Shown here piece after piece: positions 52,509 to 61,313 of a stretch of 64,000 nt of DNA (position 1 is the first letter of the stretch; every line of letters begins with the position of its first letter). Below the pieces are notes generated by a model. The model saw nothing but the letters and a program-made list of their open reading frames with translations, did not search any database and had not been told where the DNA came from. Both the position numbers and the translations under genes were made by a program. The stretch is from Alphaproteobacteria bacterium (lineage in GTDB: Bacteria > Pseudomonadota > Alphaproteobacteria > Rhodospirillales > WMHbin7). The stretch covers positions 310,001 through 374,000 of the forward strand of contig JADGAX010000002.1 of the NCBI GenBank assembly GCA_015231795.1. The letters are read 5' to 3'.

Positions 52509-53270
52509 ATGCTAAAAATGCGGGTGATTCCTTGCCTGGACGTAAAAGACGGGCGGGTGGTCAAAGGGGTCAATTTCGTCAATCTGACCGATGCGGGCGA
52601 TCCGGTCGAACAGGCCAAACTGTATGATCGCGAAGGGGCCGACGAGCTGACCTTCCTTGACATCACCGCCAGCCATGAAAACCGCGACACCATATATAAC
52701 GTGGTCAGCCGCACCGCCGAACAATGTTTCATGCCGCTGACCGTGGGCGGCGGCGTGCGGGTGGTGGAAGACATCCGCAAGCTGCTGCTGGCCGGGGCCG
52801 ACAAGGTGTCGATCAACACGGCAGCCGTGAAGCGCCCGGAATTCGTGGCCGAGGCGGCCCAGAAATTCGGCAGCCAATGTATCGTAGTGGCCATCGACGC
52901 CAAGTCGGTGGGGCCGGATCGTTTCGAGATTTTCACGCATGGCGGGCGCGAAGCCACCGGCATCGACGCCGTCGCCTGGGCGAAACGGATGGAAGAATAT
53001 GGGGCGGGCGAGATTCTGCTGACCTCGATGGACCGCGACGGCACCAAACAAGGCTTCAATCTGCCCCTGACCCGCACGATAGCCGATGCCGTAACGATTC
53101 CTGTCATCGCCTCGGGCGGGGTGGGGACGCTTGAACATATGGCCGAAGGCATTCTGGAAGGCCATGCCACCGCCGTGCTGGCGGCCAGCATTTTTCATTT
53201 CGGTACATTCAGCATCCGCCAAGTAAAGGAATATATGTCTAGTCGCGGCATCCCGGTGCGACTGGCTTAG
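52509..53270 (+). CDS. hisF: Imidazole glycerol phosphate synthase, cyclase subunit
   Basis: A protein of 253 residues. [19 protein letters not shown] (catalytic Asp), [20 protein letters not shown], the second half [11 protein letters not shown] with the other catalytic Asp, and [17 protein letters not shown]. With HisH it forms IGP and AICAR. GAGGGG lies upstream. It is the only gene of the run separated from its neighbour by a longer gap. Confidence 0.97.
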   Translation: MLKMRVIPCLDVKDGRVVKGVNFVNLTDAGDPVEQAKLYDREGADELTFLDITASHENRDTIYNVVSRTAEQCFMPLTVGGGVRVVEDIRKLLLAGADKVSINTAAVKRPEFVAEAAQKFGSQCIVVAIDAKSVGPDRFEIFTHGGREATGIDAVAWAKRMEEYGAGEILLTSMDRDGTKQGFNLPLTRTIADAVTIPVIASGGVGTLEHMAEGILEGHATAVLAASIFHFGTFSIRQVKEYMSSRGIPVRLA

Positions 53271-53281
53271 GGAGGGCGTTC

Positions 53282-53605
53282 ATGGGTCCGGAAATCATCG
53301 ACGACCTCTTTCGCGTGATCGATTCTCGCAAAGAATCCGATCCCGAAACGTCTTACACCGCCAAGCTGTTCGCCAAGGGGCGGCTGAAAATCGCCCAGAA
53401 GCTGGGCGAGGAGGCGGTGGAAACCGCCCTAGCCGCCGTCGCCCAGGGGCCTGAGCAAGTGGCTTCGGAAAGCGCTGACCTGCTCTATCACCTGTTGGTG
53501 CTGTGGGCCGATGCGGGCGTTCAGCCTGCCGATGTGTGGGAAAAACTGGCGGAACGCAAGGGTCGTTCCGGTATCGAAGAGAAATCTTCAAGGCCCAAAT
53601 CATGA
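53282..53605 (+). CDS. hisE: Phosphoribosyl-ATP pyrophosphohydrolase
   Basis: A protein of 107 residues, single-domain. MazG-like helices: SYTAKLFAKGRLKIAQKLGE, EEAVETALAA and SESADLLYHLLVLWADAGV. Second step of histidine synthesis. GGGAGGG upstream. Its stop overlaps the HIT gene start (ATGA). Confidence 0.95.
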   Translation: MGPEIIDDLFRVIDSRKESDPETSYTAKLFAKGRLKIAQKLGEEAVETALAAVAQGPEQVASESADLLYHLLVLWADAGVQPADVWEKLAERKGRSGIEEKSSRPKS

Positions 53606-53973
53606 CCTACGACCCCAAGAACGTCTTTGCCAAGATTCTGCGGGGCGAGATCCCATCTCAGAAGCTGGGCGAGGATGAGCACAGCCTAGCCTTCGAAGAC
53701 ATTCACCCCCTAGCCCCGGTCCATACGCTGGTCATTCCCAAAGGGCCTTACGAAAGCCTGCTCGATTTTGCCGACCAAGCGAGCGACGCCGAGCTGGCCT
53801 CGCTGGTTCGCATGCTGGCTAAGGTGGCGCGTGACAAACAGGTCGATAGGACCGGATTCCGCATCATCGCCAATACCGGCAGCGATGGCGGCCAGGATGT
53901 GCCGCATCTGCATTTTCATGTTCTGGGTGGTCGCAGGCTTGGGCCGATGGTCAAGCGGCCCAGCGACGGCTGA
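53602..53973 (+). CDS. HIT-family hydrolase (HinT type)
   Basis: A protein of 123 residues from the ATG at 53602. NVFAKILRGEIPSQKLGEDE and the histidine-triad motif DVPHLHFHVLGGRRLGP. Hydrolyses AMP-linked compounds such as adenosine phosphoramidates. It follows hisE in many alphaproteobacteria. Confidence 0.93.
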   Translation: MTYDPKNVFAKILRGEIPSQKLGEDEHSLAFEDIHPLAPVHTLVIPKGPYESLLDFADQASDAELASLVRMLAKVARDKQVDRTGFRIIANTGSDGGQDVPHLHFHVLGGRRLGPMVKRPSDG

Positions 53974-54272
53974 TTTTAATTTTTCCTTAACTTTCAAAGA
54001 CTGTAAACGCATTCTTAAAGTAGGGCTTTGCGGCGTCTTTGTTGCGCAGCGAGAAGAGTCGGGCAAAGGTTAACAGATTATTATCCTGGGGATAACTGAG
54101 ATTGTAGTTGCAGCCCCCTTGATTCTCCGCGATTTTCAACCACAAGAGTCGTTAACCATTCCAAGCGCCCAAACCAGCGCCTACATGCGCAGTCCTGTGG
54201 ATGAATCGAAATCTGACTTTATTTATATAGTGTTGGAAACCGATGCTCAGACACTAGGGGCTGGGATCGGAT
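53974..54272. other. AT-rich convergent intergenic region without recognised gene
   Basis: 299 bp between two convergent 3' ends. It holds an inverted repeat TTATCC-TG-GGGATAA-like segment (about 54077-54094), a DnaA-box-like TGTGGATGA (54196-54204) and an AT-rich run TTTATTTATATAG (about 54217-54229). No intrinsic terminator is clear, and the only open frame (54119-54322) lacks homology and a good start. Purpose unknown. Confidence 0.5.
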
Positions 54273-55799
54273 TCAGGCCACCGCCAGTGGATTGCGGCCC
54301 GGCACGACGCGCCGATAGCTGAGCGCCTCGGCGACATGCAGGCGGGCGACGTTTTCCGATCCTTCCAGATCGGCCAAGGTGCGCGCCACCCTAAGCACCC
54401 GGTGATAGCCCCTGGCCGACAGTTTCATGCGTTCGGCGGCCTCGGTCAGCAGCTTGCGTCCCTGGGCATCGGGCGAGGCCACCTCTTCCAGCAACTGGCC
54501 GTCGGCCTCGGCATTGGTGCGCATTGTCGTGCCTGCATAGCGCTCGGCCTGAATTCGTCTGGCCTCGGCCACGCGGGCCGCCACCTGCGCCGACCCTTCG
54601 GCGGGCGGGGGCAGCGACAGGTCGGAGGGGTTAACCGCAGGCACGTCGATATGCAGATCGATGCGGTCGAACAAAGGCCCCGAGATGCGCGACTGGTATT
54701 CGTGGGCGCATTTGGGGGCCCTGGAACAGGCAAGCTGAGGGTCGTCAAGGTGCCCGCACTTGCAGGGATTCATCGCCGCCACTAGTTGGAAGCGGGCGGG
54801 GTAGCGAACATGGGCCTGGACACGGGCGATCACGGCATGGCCGCTTTCCACCGGCTGGCGCAATGATTCCAGTGCTTGGCGCTGGAACTCGGGCAGTTCA
54901 TCCAGGAACAAAACGCCCAGATGCGCCAGCGACACTTCGCCCGGCTTGGCCTTCGATCCGCCGCCCACCAGGGCAGGCAGCGACGCCGAATGATGCGGAT
55001 CGCGAAAGGGCCGGTTGCGCTTCAGTTTGCCGTTGTTCAAAAGCCCGGCCACGCTATGGATCATGCTGACTTCCAGCGCCTCGGCCGGAGACAGGGGCGG
55101 CAGAATGCCCGGCAGGCGGCTGGCCAGCATCGACTTGCCAGCCCCCGGCGGGCCGATCATCAGCAGATTATGTCCACCGGCGGCGGCGATCTCGAGCGCC
55201 CGCTTGGCGGTTTCCTGACCCTTGATGTCAGCCAGATCAAGATGCGAAATCAGCTCGTCGTCGATCTCGCCTTTGGGCGCGCTCAAAACCTGCGTGCCCT
55301 TGAAATGATTGACCAGCGACAGCAAGGATGAGGGCGCCAGCACGCGGATCTCGCCCGCCCAGGCCGCCTCGCCGCCTTGGGCCTGCGGACAGATCAGCCC
55401 CTTGTCTTGCGCATTGGCGGCAATGGCGGCGGGCAACACGCCCGCCACCGGGGCGATGCTTCCATCCAGCCCCATCTCGCCCAGGGCCACGAATTCACTT
55501 AGTTCGTCTTGCGGCAACACGCCCATGGCGGCCAGCAGGCCCAGCGCGATGGGCAGATCGAAATGGCTGCCTTCCTTTTGCAGATCGGCAGGCGCCAGGT
55601 TCACGGTGATGCGCTTGGGCGGCAGGGCCAAACCGATGGCGTTCAGCGCGGCGCGCACGCGTTCTTTCGATTCACCCACCGCCTTGTCGGCCAAGCCCAC
55701 CAGCGTGAAGGCGGGCAGACCGTTGGCCAGTTGCACCTGCACATCAACCGGACGGCAGTCGATGCCCTGAAAAGCGACGGTGGCGATATGGGCGGTCAT
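54273..55799 (-). CDS. comM: ComM/YifB-family AAA+ Mg-chelatase-like ATPase
   Basis: A protein of 508 residues. N-terminal LonC-like domain (IDCRPVDVQVQLANGLPAFT, ALGLLAAMG), AAA+ core with Walker A MIGPPGAGKSMLASRLPG at about 217, LGVLFLDELPEFQRQALESL (Walker B), and ARFQLVAAMNPCKCGHLDD with zinc-like Cys. C-terminal HTH-like domain (LTEAAERMKLSARGYHRVLR). ComM is a hexameric branch-migration helicase used in natural transformation. The first eight codons are repeated upstream of the adjoining toxin-antitoxin pair. Confidence 0.94.
   Translation of the reverse strand: MTAHIATVAFQGIDCRPVDVQVQLANGLPAFTLVGLADKAVGESKERVRAALNAIGLALPPKRITVNLAPADLQKEGSHFDLPIALGLLAAMGVLPQDELSEFVALGEMGLDGSIAPVAGVLPAAIAANAQDKGLICPQAQGGEAAWAGEIRVLAPSSLLSLVNHFKGTQVLSAPKGEIDDELISHLDLADIKGQETAKRALEIAAAGGHNLLMIGPPGAGKSMLASRLPGILPPLSPAEALEVSMIHSVAGLLNNGKLKRNRPFRDPHHSASLPALVGGGSKAKPGEVSLAHLGVLFLDELPEFQRQALESLRQPVESGHAVIARVQAHVRYPARFQLVAAMNPCKCGHLDDPQLACSRAPKCAHEYQSRISGPLFDRIDLHIDVPAVNPSDLSLPPPAEGSAQVAARVAEARRIQAERYAGTTMRTNAEADGQLLEEVASPDAQGRKLLTEAAERMKLSARGYHRVLRVARTLADLEGSENVARLHVAEALSYRRVVPGRNPLAVA
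55776..55796. repeat. Direct repeat bounding the toxin-antitoxin module (copy 1, in comM)
   Basis: A 21-bp unit (ending ACGGTGGCGATATGGGCGGT on the plus strand) that is codons 2-8 of comM. Identical bases occur at 56520-56540. Confidence 0.85.
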
Positions 55800-56045
55800 T
55801 TAAAGCTCATCGCCCGGCATAGGCGGATTGCCTTTGCCTGCCCGCTTCAGAACCTTCAGCGCTGCGGGCACATTGCCGCGCTCGGCTCGCTCGCGAAAAT
55901 AGTCTTCGGTTCGCAAAGCGGACAATTTCTCGGCAACGGCGACATTGATGAATTGGTTCAGCGCTACCCCCTCACACTCGGCCACCTTGCGAACCTCGTC
56001 CAGCAAGGATGGTTGGAGCCTAAGCGCGAAATTGCTTTTCCTCAT
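55800..56045 (-). CDS. HicB-like RHH antitoxin
   Basis: A protein of 81 residues. N-terminal ribbon-helix-helix: NFALRLQPSLLDEVRKVAEC, EGVALNQFINVAVAEKLSAL. Pairs with the PIN gene upstream by ATGA overlap. The order toxin-antitoxin is reversed from many systems but usual for COG1569 PIN / HicB-like pairs. Its stop codon directly precedes the comM ATG. Confidence 0.85.
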   Translation of the reverse strand: MRKSNFALRLQPSLLDEVRKVAECEGVALNQFINVAVAEKLSALRTEDYFRERAERGNVPAALKVLKRAGKGNPPMPGDEL

Positions 56046-56470
56046 GGCTGTTTCTCCAACAGCCGGGCGGCTTCGCCCGGCGAAAGAATGGATAGATTAA
56101 AACGCCTGACGCCGGAACGAAAGTCCTGCTGGTTGAAAGTGACGATGGCGTCCGCCTGACCGTTCACCGCTGTTTCGAGAACCATGTCGTCATTGGCGTC
56201 TTTCAACGCCGGTCGCCACAGAAAGGCCAGACGAACTTGCGTTGCCACCAAGGCGGCGGCATCCAGAAGCAGCCCGACATCGCTTGCAGACAGGCGAGAG
56301 GCTGCTAAATGCTCTGGCCTCGTCATCACGGCTTCGTATTCAATCAGCAGCGGAACTGACAGAAGCAAAGAGAAGCGTGCTTCAAGCGCCGCAGACAAAA
56401 GCCTGCGCGATGCTCCCGCATCGCTGCGGATGGCCGCCACCAGCACATCGGTATCCAAAACCCAGCGCAT
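56042..56470 (-). CDS. PIN-domain toxin (COG1569 type)
   Basis: A protein of 142 residues from the ATG at 56470 (a TTG at 56476 would add two residues). PIN nuclease acid set: RWVLDTDVLVAAIRSDAG (first Asp), LLIEYEAVMTRPEHL (Glu), LKDANDDMVLETAVNGQADA (Asp) and IVTFNQQDF (last Asp). Expected to cut RNA when free of antitoxin. All four acidic positions are present, so the toxin looks active. Confidence 0.87.
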   Translation of the reverse strand: MRWVLDTDVLVAAIRSDAGASRRLLSAALEARFSLLLSVPLLIEYEAVMTRPEHLAASRLSASDVGLLLDAAALVATQVRLAFLWRPALKDANDDMVLETAVNGQADAIVTFNQQDFRSGVRRFNLSILSPGEAARLLEKQP

Positions 56471-56485
56471 CAGCAATCATATGCT

Positions 56486-56497
56486 ATTGCATGCAAT
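56486..56497. promoter_or_regulatory. Putative operator of the toxin-antitoxin pair
   Basis: A perfect 12-bp palindrome ATTGCATGCAAT 16 bp upstream of the PIN start, followed by a further ATATTGCAA half site. RHH antitoxins commonly autoregulate through such dyads. Confidence 0.5.
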
Positions 56498-56519
56498 ATT
56501 GCAAGTGGCCGCCACGAGT

Positions 56520-56540
56520 GACGGTGGCGATATGGGCGGT
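56520..56540. repeat. Direct repeat bounding the toxin-antitoxin module (copy 2)
   Basis: The same 21 bases as in comM codons 2-8; on the minus strand the preceding triplet is ATT instead of ATG. Between 56541 and 56640 no gene is seen. Confidence 0.85.
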
Positions 56541-56640
56541 AATAGCGAGAAACGAACCAAGTAATCTAAATGAGGTCAATGGCGATAAAGTTAGGGTACT
56601 CCACGCATGCAGGCAATGATTGAACCTTTCCAGGCCTTCA

Positions 56641-58278
56641 TCATGGAAATGACAAGTAAGGCGGTATTAACCATTTCTCTATCCTGGCCGCCAGATCGTC
56701 TGAAATATTGGGGTTCCGTTCCTTCGAATCTGCACCCGTGAAGCGGCGCAGCCAGTCCAGCGGCGTCTCCTCGGCCATGGGATAGCTATTATGGTTCTGT
56801 GCTTTGGCAGTTGGGCGCGCACCCTTGTCGAGCAGCAACCGGATGAAGGTCGGCGAGGCGTAGCGGATGGCATAGTGCAGCGGAGTCATTTTGAATGTAC
56901 GCAGTGTGTAATAACAACTATCTGCCGGCTGGGTCGTCTCTGCATTAACATCGGCACCATGTTCGATCAGCAAGCTAGCAGATTCAATTTGGTTGTACTG
57001 GGCGGCATACATAAGAGGTGTTTTCCCAAAACCATTGCTGTGATTCGGGTTAAGGCCTGAATGAAGAAGAAGACGCAAGGCCTCCGGATGTTCAATCGCA
57101 ACGCTAAGAATAGATTCAGACAGTTCAGGTGCCACACTCCAAGGGTTCTCTTTGTAATCGATATTTTCTATATCAAAAGGGATGGTGCGGATCACACTGA
57201 TATCCTGCTTCTCCAGAATGGCCTGCCTCAATTCCTCTTCGCCCTTCGCAAAATGAGGATCATACATGTAGAAACGAATCCCCCCGCTCACAGCACCCTT
57301 TAGGGCTTCTGAAGCCATTTCCATTGCCGTGTCCGTAGGCCAGCCGTTTGCCTTAAGGAAATACGCCGCCAACTGGTTCGTTGTCGCCATAAATTGAGTT
57401 CGGAAGCGTTGAAGCGCGCGGTATTCGGAGATGCCAAGCAAGGACCATTGCTTCAAGTATTTCATATCATTTTGGTAACTGCCGTCTTCATCGACGCCGG
57501 GATAACGTTCTCGAAGTGTCCAGGGCCGATAGAGGACTGTTTGAAAGGCATCGTCAACTCTATCAATCCATCGAGAATGCGTCCGCATTGTGCCACAACT
57601 ATAGCCAGACCCGCGCATCAGACCTCCCACCGACTGACGTAATTGTGCCAGCGAGTCCAATAGCTGGGAATTGTTGAAAGGCTCCCTCTCAGGCATTTTC
57701 AAAGGTGCCGTCGAAATCCTGCAGGCCATTGCCCAGCGACCTTCTAGGGCCAAGCGATAGACCAGGATTTGATTCTCGAATGCGCTAGCGTGCGACACGG
57801 AAAAAAGATAAACGCTATCCTCGGAGGCCCTGGCAATCGTGTAATTGTAACCAACGACAGGCGGCGCTTGCTCGGCCAGCGACTGCAGATAAGCATAGTC
57901 ACGCGGCTTCGGAAACGGTTCCTTGGAGATCAGCGGCTGATTGGTTTCACAGGCGCCGCCGCAACCAGGATGATTCACGTAATCGAGATAATAGGTATTT
58001 CCAAATGCTTTGATTTCGCCCTGGCCCACCCCGCCGACGACTTCCCAATCCAATATTGTGCCTGTCTCCGAAAAGCCGAACCCTCTGACGCCATAGGCCT
58101 CATTAAAACTCGAATCCGAAAAGAATTTCTCTCGTGCGTCCTTCAATAAGTTTTTACAGGCGGGATCGTTGTCCTCCGTCAAGACCGGCATAAACCAGGA
58201 CGAAGCTATGTTGAGATTTTCTGCAAATGCAGGCCTTCCCAGACAAGCCAATATGATCAGAAAGAGAAAGCGCCGCAT
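56641..58278 (-). CDS. Secreted ankyrin-repeat protein
   Basis: A protein of 545 residues from the ATG at 58278 (GAGGAA upstream; a GTG at 58290 is the alternative). Signal peptide (RRFLFLIILACLGRPAFAEN). The N-terminal 330 residues are unknown, with several Cys (CGGACETN, SCGTMRTH). Three to four ankyrin repeats follow at about 385-515: ILSVAIEHPEALRLLLHSGL, GKTPLMYAAQYNQIESASLL, MTPLHYAIRYASPTFIRLLL. It is visibly richer in A/T than its neighbours, so probable horizontal transfer. Periplasmic or secreted; function unknown. Confidence 0.75.
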   Translation of the reverse strand: MRRFLFLIILACLGRPAFAENLNIASSWFMPVLTEDNDPACKNLLKDAREKFFSDSSFNEAYGVRGFGFSETGTILDWEVVGGVGQGEIKAFGNTYYLDYVNHPGCGGACETNQPLISKEPFPKPRDYAYLQSLAEQAPPVVGYNYTIARASEDSVYLFSVSHASAFENQILVYRLALEGRWAMACRISTAPLKMPEREPFNNSQLLDSLAQLRQSVGGLMRGSGYSCGTMRTHSRWIDRVDDAFQTVLYRPWTLRERYPGVDEDGSYQNDMKYLKQWSLLGISEYRALQRFRTQFMATTNQLAAYFLKANGWPTDTAMEMASEALKGAVSGGIRFYMYDPHFAKGEEELRQAILEKQDISVIRTIPFDIENIDYKENPWSVAPELSESILSVAIEHPEALRLLLHSGLNPNHSNGFGKTPLMYAAQYNQIESASLLIEHGADVNAETTQPADSCYYTLRTFKMTPLHYAIRYASPTFIRLLLDKGARPTAKAQNHNSYPMAEETPLDWLRRFTGADSKERNPNISDDLAARIEKWLIPPYLSFP

Positions 58279-58304
58279 AATGTTCCTCACTGAATCAGTT
58301 AGAA

Positions 58305-58418
58305 TTAGCGACTTGTCAACATTCCCAACCAGGTGTTCAGCTCAGCGCCATAACCCTTGTCGCCCTCGGCGCGCTGCGAGATGAAGACGACGACATAGTT
58401 GGGCGATTCACACGGCAT
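58305..58418 (-). pseudogene. Remnant of an antibiotic-biosynthesis-monooxygenase-like gene
   Basis: A 37-codon reading frame (ATG at 58418) with NYVVVFISQRAEGDKGYGAE, which matches the N-terminal strand of ABM-family proteins (typical form: VVFTSQRT-GD-GYG). After GYGA the similarity is lost and a stop comes within 13 codons; the rest of the domain (about 60 residues) is absent. It overlaps the transglutaminase stop by 11 bp. Likely a truncated leftover next to the ankyrin-gene insertion. Confidence 0.4.
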
Positions 58419-59064
58419 CCGGCAGATTCTCCAACAACGCATCCCAGCTTTTGAATCTCGTCAGCGCCGCCGCCACCTCGGGCAAGGGTTCGGCATGGCG
58501 CTCAGGCAAATCGCCCTCGCCGTTCAGCTTGGGCTTAAAGGCCAGATGTTCTTGCGGCGGATCGAAACGCGCCGCCACGCCCGGCTTGTTGCCGCGCGCA
58601 TCAATGCGATACCAGCCGATGCCCTTCAAATGTACGGCATTCAAGCCATGCAGGCAGAAGGGCGGGCCATTGTCGTCGATGCTTAGGCGCTGATAGCAAA
58701 GAGCGGTGGGAATCTGGTTGGCGCGCAGCAACGCCGCCAGCAGATGGCTTTTGGCATAGCAATAGCCGGTGCCGTGCTTCAGCACATCGGATGCTTTGCA
58801 GGTGACGGGATTTTGTTGCGCATCGACGCTGTGCGAAATTCTGTCGCGGACAAATTCAAAACAGGCTTTGGCGATCTCGACGTCGCTGGACTTTCCCGCC
58901 GCCAGTTCAAGCGCTTTCGCCAACACATCCGGTTGGTCGAAGTTGATGATGGAAGAGGCCAGCAGAAAGGAATCGAATTCTCTGGTCACCCCAGAAGGGC
59001 TGGCCTTGCCATCGGCAGGCGGCGAAGCCGGATCAAGGGCTGGCTTGCGAAGCGGATCGGTCAT
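58408..59064 (-). CDS. Transglutaminase-like cysteine protease family protein
   Basis: A protein of 218 residues from the ATG at 59064 (GGAAAGGGG upstream). Catalytic triad of transglutaminase-like proteins: Cys in KHGTGYCYAKSHLLAALLR, His in FCLHGLNAVHLKG and Asp in GWYRIDARGNKPG. No signal peptide. Family members act as proteases or amidases; the substrate is unknown. The gene begins 49 bp after the dac stop. Confidence 0.85.
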   Translation of the reverse strand: MTDPLRKPALDPASPPADGKASPSGVTREFDSFLLASSIINFDQPDVLAKALELAAGKSSDVEIAKACFEFVRDRISHSVDAQQNPVTCKASDVLKHGTGYCYAKSHLLAALLRANQIPTALCYQRLSIDDNGPPFCLHGLNAVHLKGIGWYRIDARGNKPGVAARFDPPQEHLAFKPKLNGEGDLPERHAEPLPEVAAALTRFKSWDALLENLPDAV

Positions 59065-59112
59065 GGCAAATGGCCCCTTTCCCCACAACCATAATGCGAG
59101 TTGGGGCCAGCT

Positions 59113-60330
59113 TCAATCCCTGGCTACGAAGCGCGACAAGCGCCGCTGTTCCTCGAAGGCGCCCTTTAGCATCTGCGGATTCAGCACCAGACAATCGCCG
59201 CCCTTGGCGCGGTAATTAAGGCAGCTTTTTACCGCCGTCTCCTCGCTAAGGCCCGCCAGCAATCCGCGATAGCGGGCATCGCCACTGAAGGGCGCTCGCA
59301 CCACCAGGGTCTGGCCGCCAAGCCCCAAGCGGCTTTGCGCCGCCAGCAGATCGCGATGCGCCGTTCCCGCCTGGCGGGCGAAAGACAGTTCCAACGCCCA
59401 GCCCGACGGATAGCTGACGGCCACTCTGCCATTGTCGCCCGGCACGATGCCGCCAGCACAAACCGTGCCCGACAGGTCCGGCAGCGAATTGGCCAGCGAG
59501 GCCTTTTCCAAGACGCTGGCCGGTTCCTTGGGCGTGCCGTTTTTGAAGGCGCGGCTGAGATTCTGCGCCATCAAGGATTCGCGCTCTTCCTTCGAGCGAG
59601 CGCCCAGCACAACGCCGATGATGCGCTTGCCGTCGCGTTGGGCGGCGGCGACCAGATTATATCCGGCTGGGCAGGTAAAGCCGGTCTTCAAACCCTCGGC
59701 CCCCGAAAAAGCGCCCAGAAAACCGTTCAGATTGGGCAGTTGCTGGCGCTTCCAATCAACGCTGCGCCGCGCGAAACGCGCATAGTCGGCGGGAAAATCG
59801 CGCCTGAGCGCCATCGCCAATCCCGCCATGTCGGCGGCGGTCGTCACCTGCCCTTGGGCGCTAAGACCGGTGGCGTTCTTGAAGCTGGTCGCCATCAGGC
59901 CCAGCCTCTTCGCCTGTTCGGTCATGCGGCTGGCGAAACCAGCTTCCGATCCGCCCAGATATTCGGCCAGCGCCACGGCGGCGTCATTGGCCGAGCGGGC
60001 GATCACGGCCATCACGGCCTCTTCCACCGTCAGGCTGTCGCCTGTTCGCAAACCCAAAACCGAGCCGCCCTGAAGGGCCGCCTGCGCCGAGACCTTGATC
60101 GTCGTGTCCCAGCGCGCCTGGCTTTCTCCGATCGCCTTGAAAGCGAGATAGACGGTCATCAGTTTTGCCAGCGAAGCCGGATGACGGGGCTGGCTGGCCA
60201 GACGCGAATCAAGAATCACGCCGGTCTGTCCATCGGCCACCACATAGGCGGGCAGCGGCGGATCGCGGGCCAGGGCCGGTTCCGCTTGGGTCAGAAAAAC
60301 CGTAACCCCAAGTAATAGAAGGCGCTTCAT
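59113..60330 (-). CDS. D-alanyl-D-alanine carboxypeptidase (PBP5/6 family)
   Basis: A protein of 405 residues from the ATG at 60330, start of the signal peptide (KRLLLLGVTVFLTQAEPALA). Serine motif HPASLAKLMTVYLA (S-x-x-K), SxN motif ARSANDAAVAL, KTG motif GLKTGFTCPAGYN. The C-terminal part (from about 290) is not the usual PBP5 domain but a region with QAGTAHRDLLAAQSRLGLGG and a Cys pair (CLNYRAKGGDC), resembling SPOR-like C-domains. It trims pentapeptides in the periplasm. Confidence 0.92.
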   Translation of the reverse strand: MKRLLLLGVTVFLTQAEPALARDPPLPAYVVADGQTGVILDSRLASQPRHPASLAKLMTVYLAFKAIGESQARWDTTIKVSAQAALQGGSVLGLRTGDSLTVEEAVMAVIARSANDAAVALAEYLGGSEAGFASRMTEQAKRLGLMATSFKNATGLSAQGQVTTAADMAGLAMALRRDFPADYARFARRSVDWKRQQLPNLNGFLGAFSGAEGLKTGFTCPAGYNLVAAAQRDGKRIIGVVLGARSKEERESLMAQNLSRAFKNGTPKEPASVLEKASLANSLPDLSGTVCAGGIVPGDNGRVAVSYPSGWALELSFARQAGTAHRDLLAAQSRLGLGGQTLVVRAPFSGDARYRGLLAGLSEETAVKSCLNYRAKGGDCLVLNPQMLKGAFEEQRRLSRFVARD

Positions 60331-60368
60331 ATGAAAGAGGTAAGAGCGCAACTAAAAAAGGGCAAGCG

Positions 60369-61313
60369 CTATTTGTGCAATCTAGCCTCGATGGCGTTCC
60401 AGATGTCGGCTTCGATCTTGGTGTGCGACAGCCGGTTGATTTCCTGAATGCCGGTGGGAGAGGTGACGTTGATCTCGGTCAGCCGGTCGCCGATTACGTC
60501 GATGCCCACGAAAATCAGCCCGCGCCTTTTCAGCTCGGGACCGATGGTCTCGCAGATCTCGTGCTCAATCCGCGTCAGCTCGGTCGCGACGGCGCGCCCG
60601 CCCACATGCAGATTGGCCCTGGCCTCGCCCTGGCTTGGCACGCGCAGAACGGCGCCTTTCGCCACGCCATCGACCAGGATGATGCGCTTGTCGCCCGCCC
60701 TGACCTCGGGCAGATATTTTTGCGCCATGATCGGTTCCGAAGATTGGCTGGCGAACATTTCCAACAAGGCGTTGAAATTGTCGTCTTGCGCGGTGACGTG
60801 AAAGACGCCAGCGCCGCCATTGCCGTAAAGAGGCTTCAGAACGATCTCGCCGTGGCGGGCGCGAAAATCGGCGATGGCTTTGGCGTCGGCGCTGATCAAG
60901 GTGGGCGCCATCAGGCCGGGCCAAAGGGTGGCGAACAGTTTTTCCGGAGCGTTGCGCACGCTGGCCGGGTCGTTGACGACCAGCGTTTTGGGGTGAATGC
61001 GCTCCAGCAAATGGGTGGCCGTGATATAGGCCATGTCGAAGGGCGGGTCCTGGCGCATCAGCACCACATCCATCTGCGCCAAATCAAGACGAAGCGATTG
61101 TCCCAGCGTGAAATGGTTTCCCTTCTCGCGCCGCACGCCTAAAGGATGGGCAAGGGCGGTCAGACGACCATCCTCCAGCGCCAGACGCTGGGGCAGGTAA
61201 TGATAAAGAACATGGCCGCGGGCTTGCGCTTCCAGGGCCAGCATGAAAGTGGAATCGGCATCGATGTCGATGGACGCGATCGGGTCCATCTGAATGGCGA
61301 CGCTTAAGACCAT
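60369..61313 (-). CDS. gshB: Glutathione synthetase
   Basis: A protein of 314 residues. ATP-grasp enzyme: [80 protein letters not shown]. Joins gamma-Glu-Cys and glycine. Overlaps the UppP-like gene by ten bases. The ATG at 61313 sits inside the end of that gene. Confidence 0.96.
   Translation of the reverse strand: MVLSVAIQMDPIASIDIDADSTFMLALEAQARGHVLYHYLPQRLALEDGRLTALAHPLGVRREKGNHFTLGQSLRLDLAQMDVVLMRQDPPFDMAYITATHLLERIHPKTLVVNDPASVRNAPEKLFATLWPGLMAPTLISADAKAIADFRARHGEIVLKPLYGNGGAGVFHVTAQDDNFNALLEMFASQSSEPIMAQKYLPEVRAGDKRIILVDGVAKGAVLRVPSQGEARANLHVGGRAVATELTRIEHEICETIGPELKRRGLIFVGIDVIGDRLTEINVTSPTGIQEINRLSHTKIEADIWNAIEARLHK

Noticed and set aside
54119-54322. 67-codon frame in the gap after the HIT gene
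   Set aside because: No ribosome site, no family resemblance, and it runs into comM on the opposite strand.
56470-58418. The 55.8-58.4 kb islet as a defence island
   Set aside because: Only a small toxin-antitoxin pair and an exported ankyrin protein are present; no nuclease, helicase or other defence signature accompanies them.
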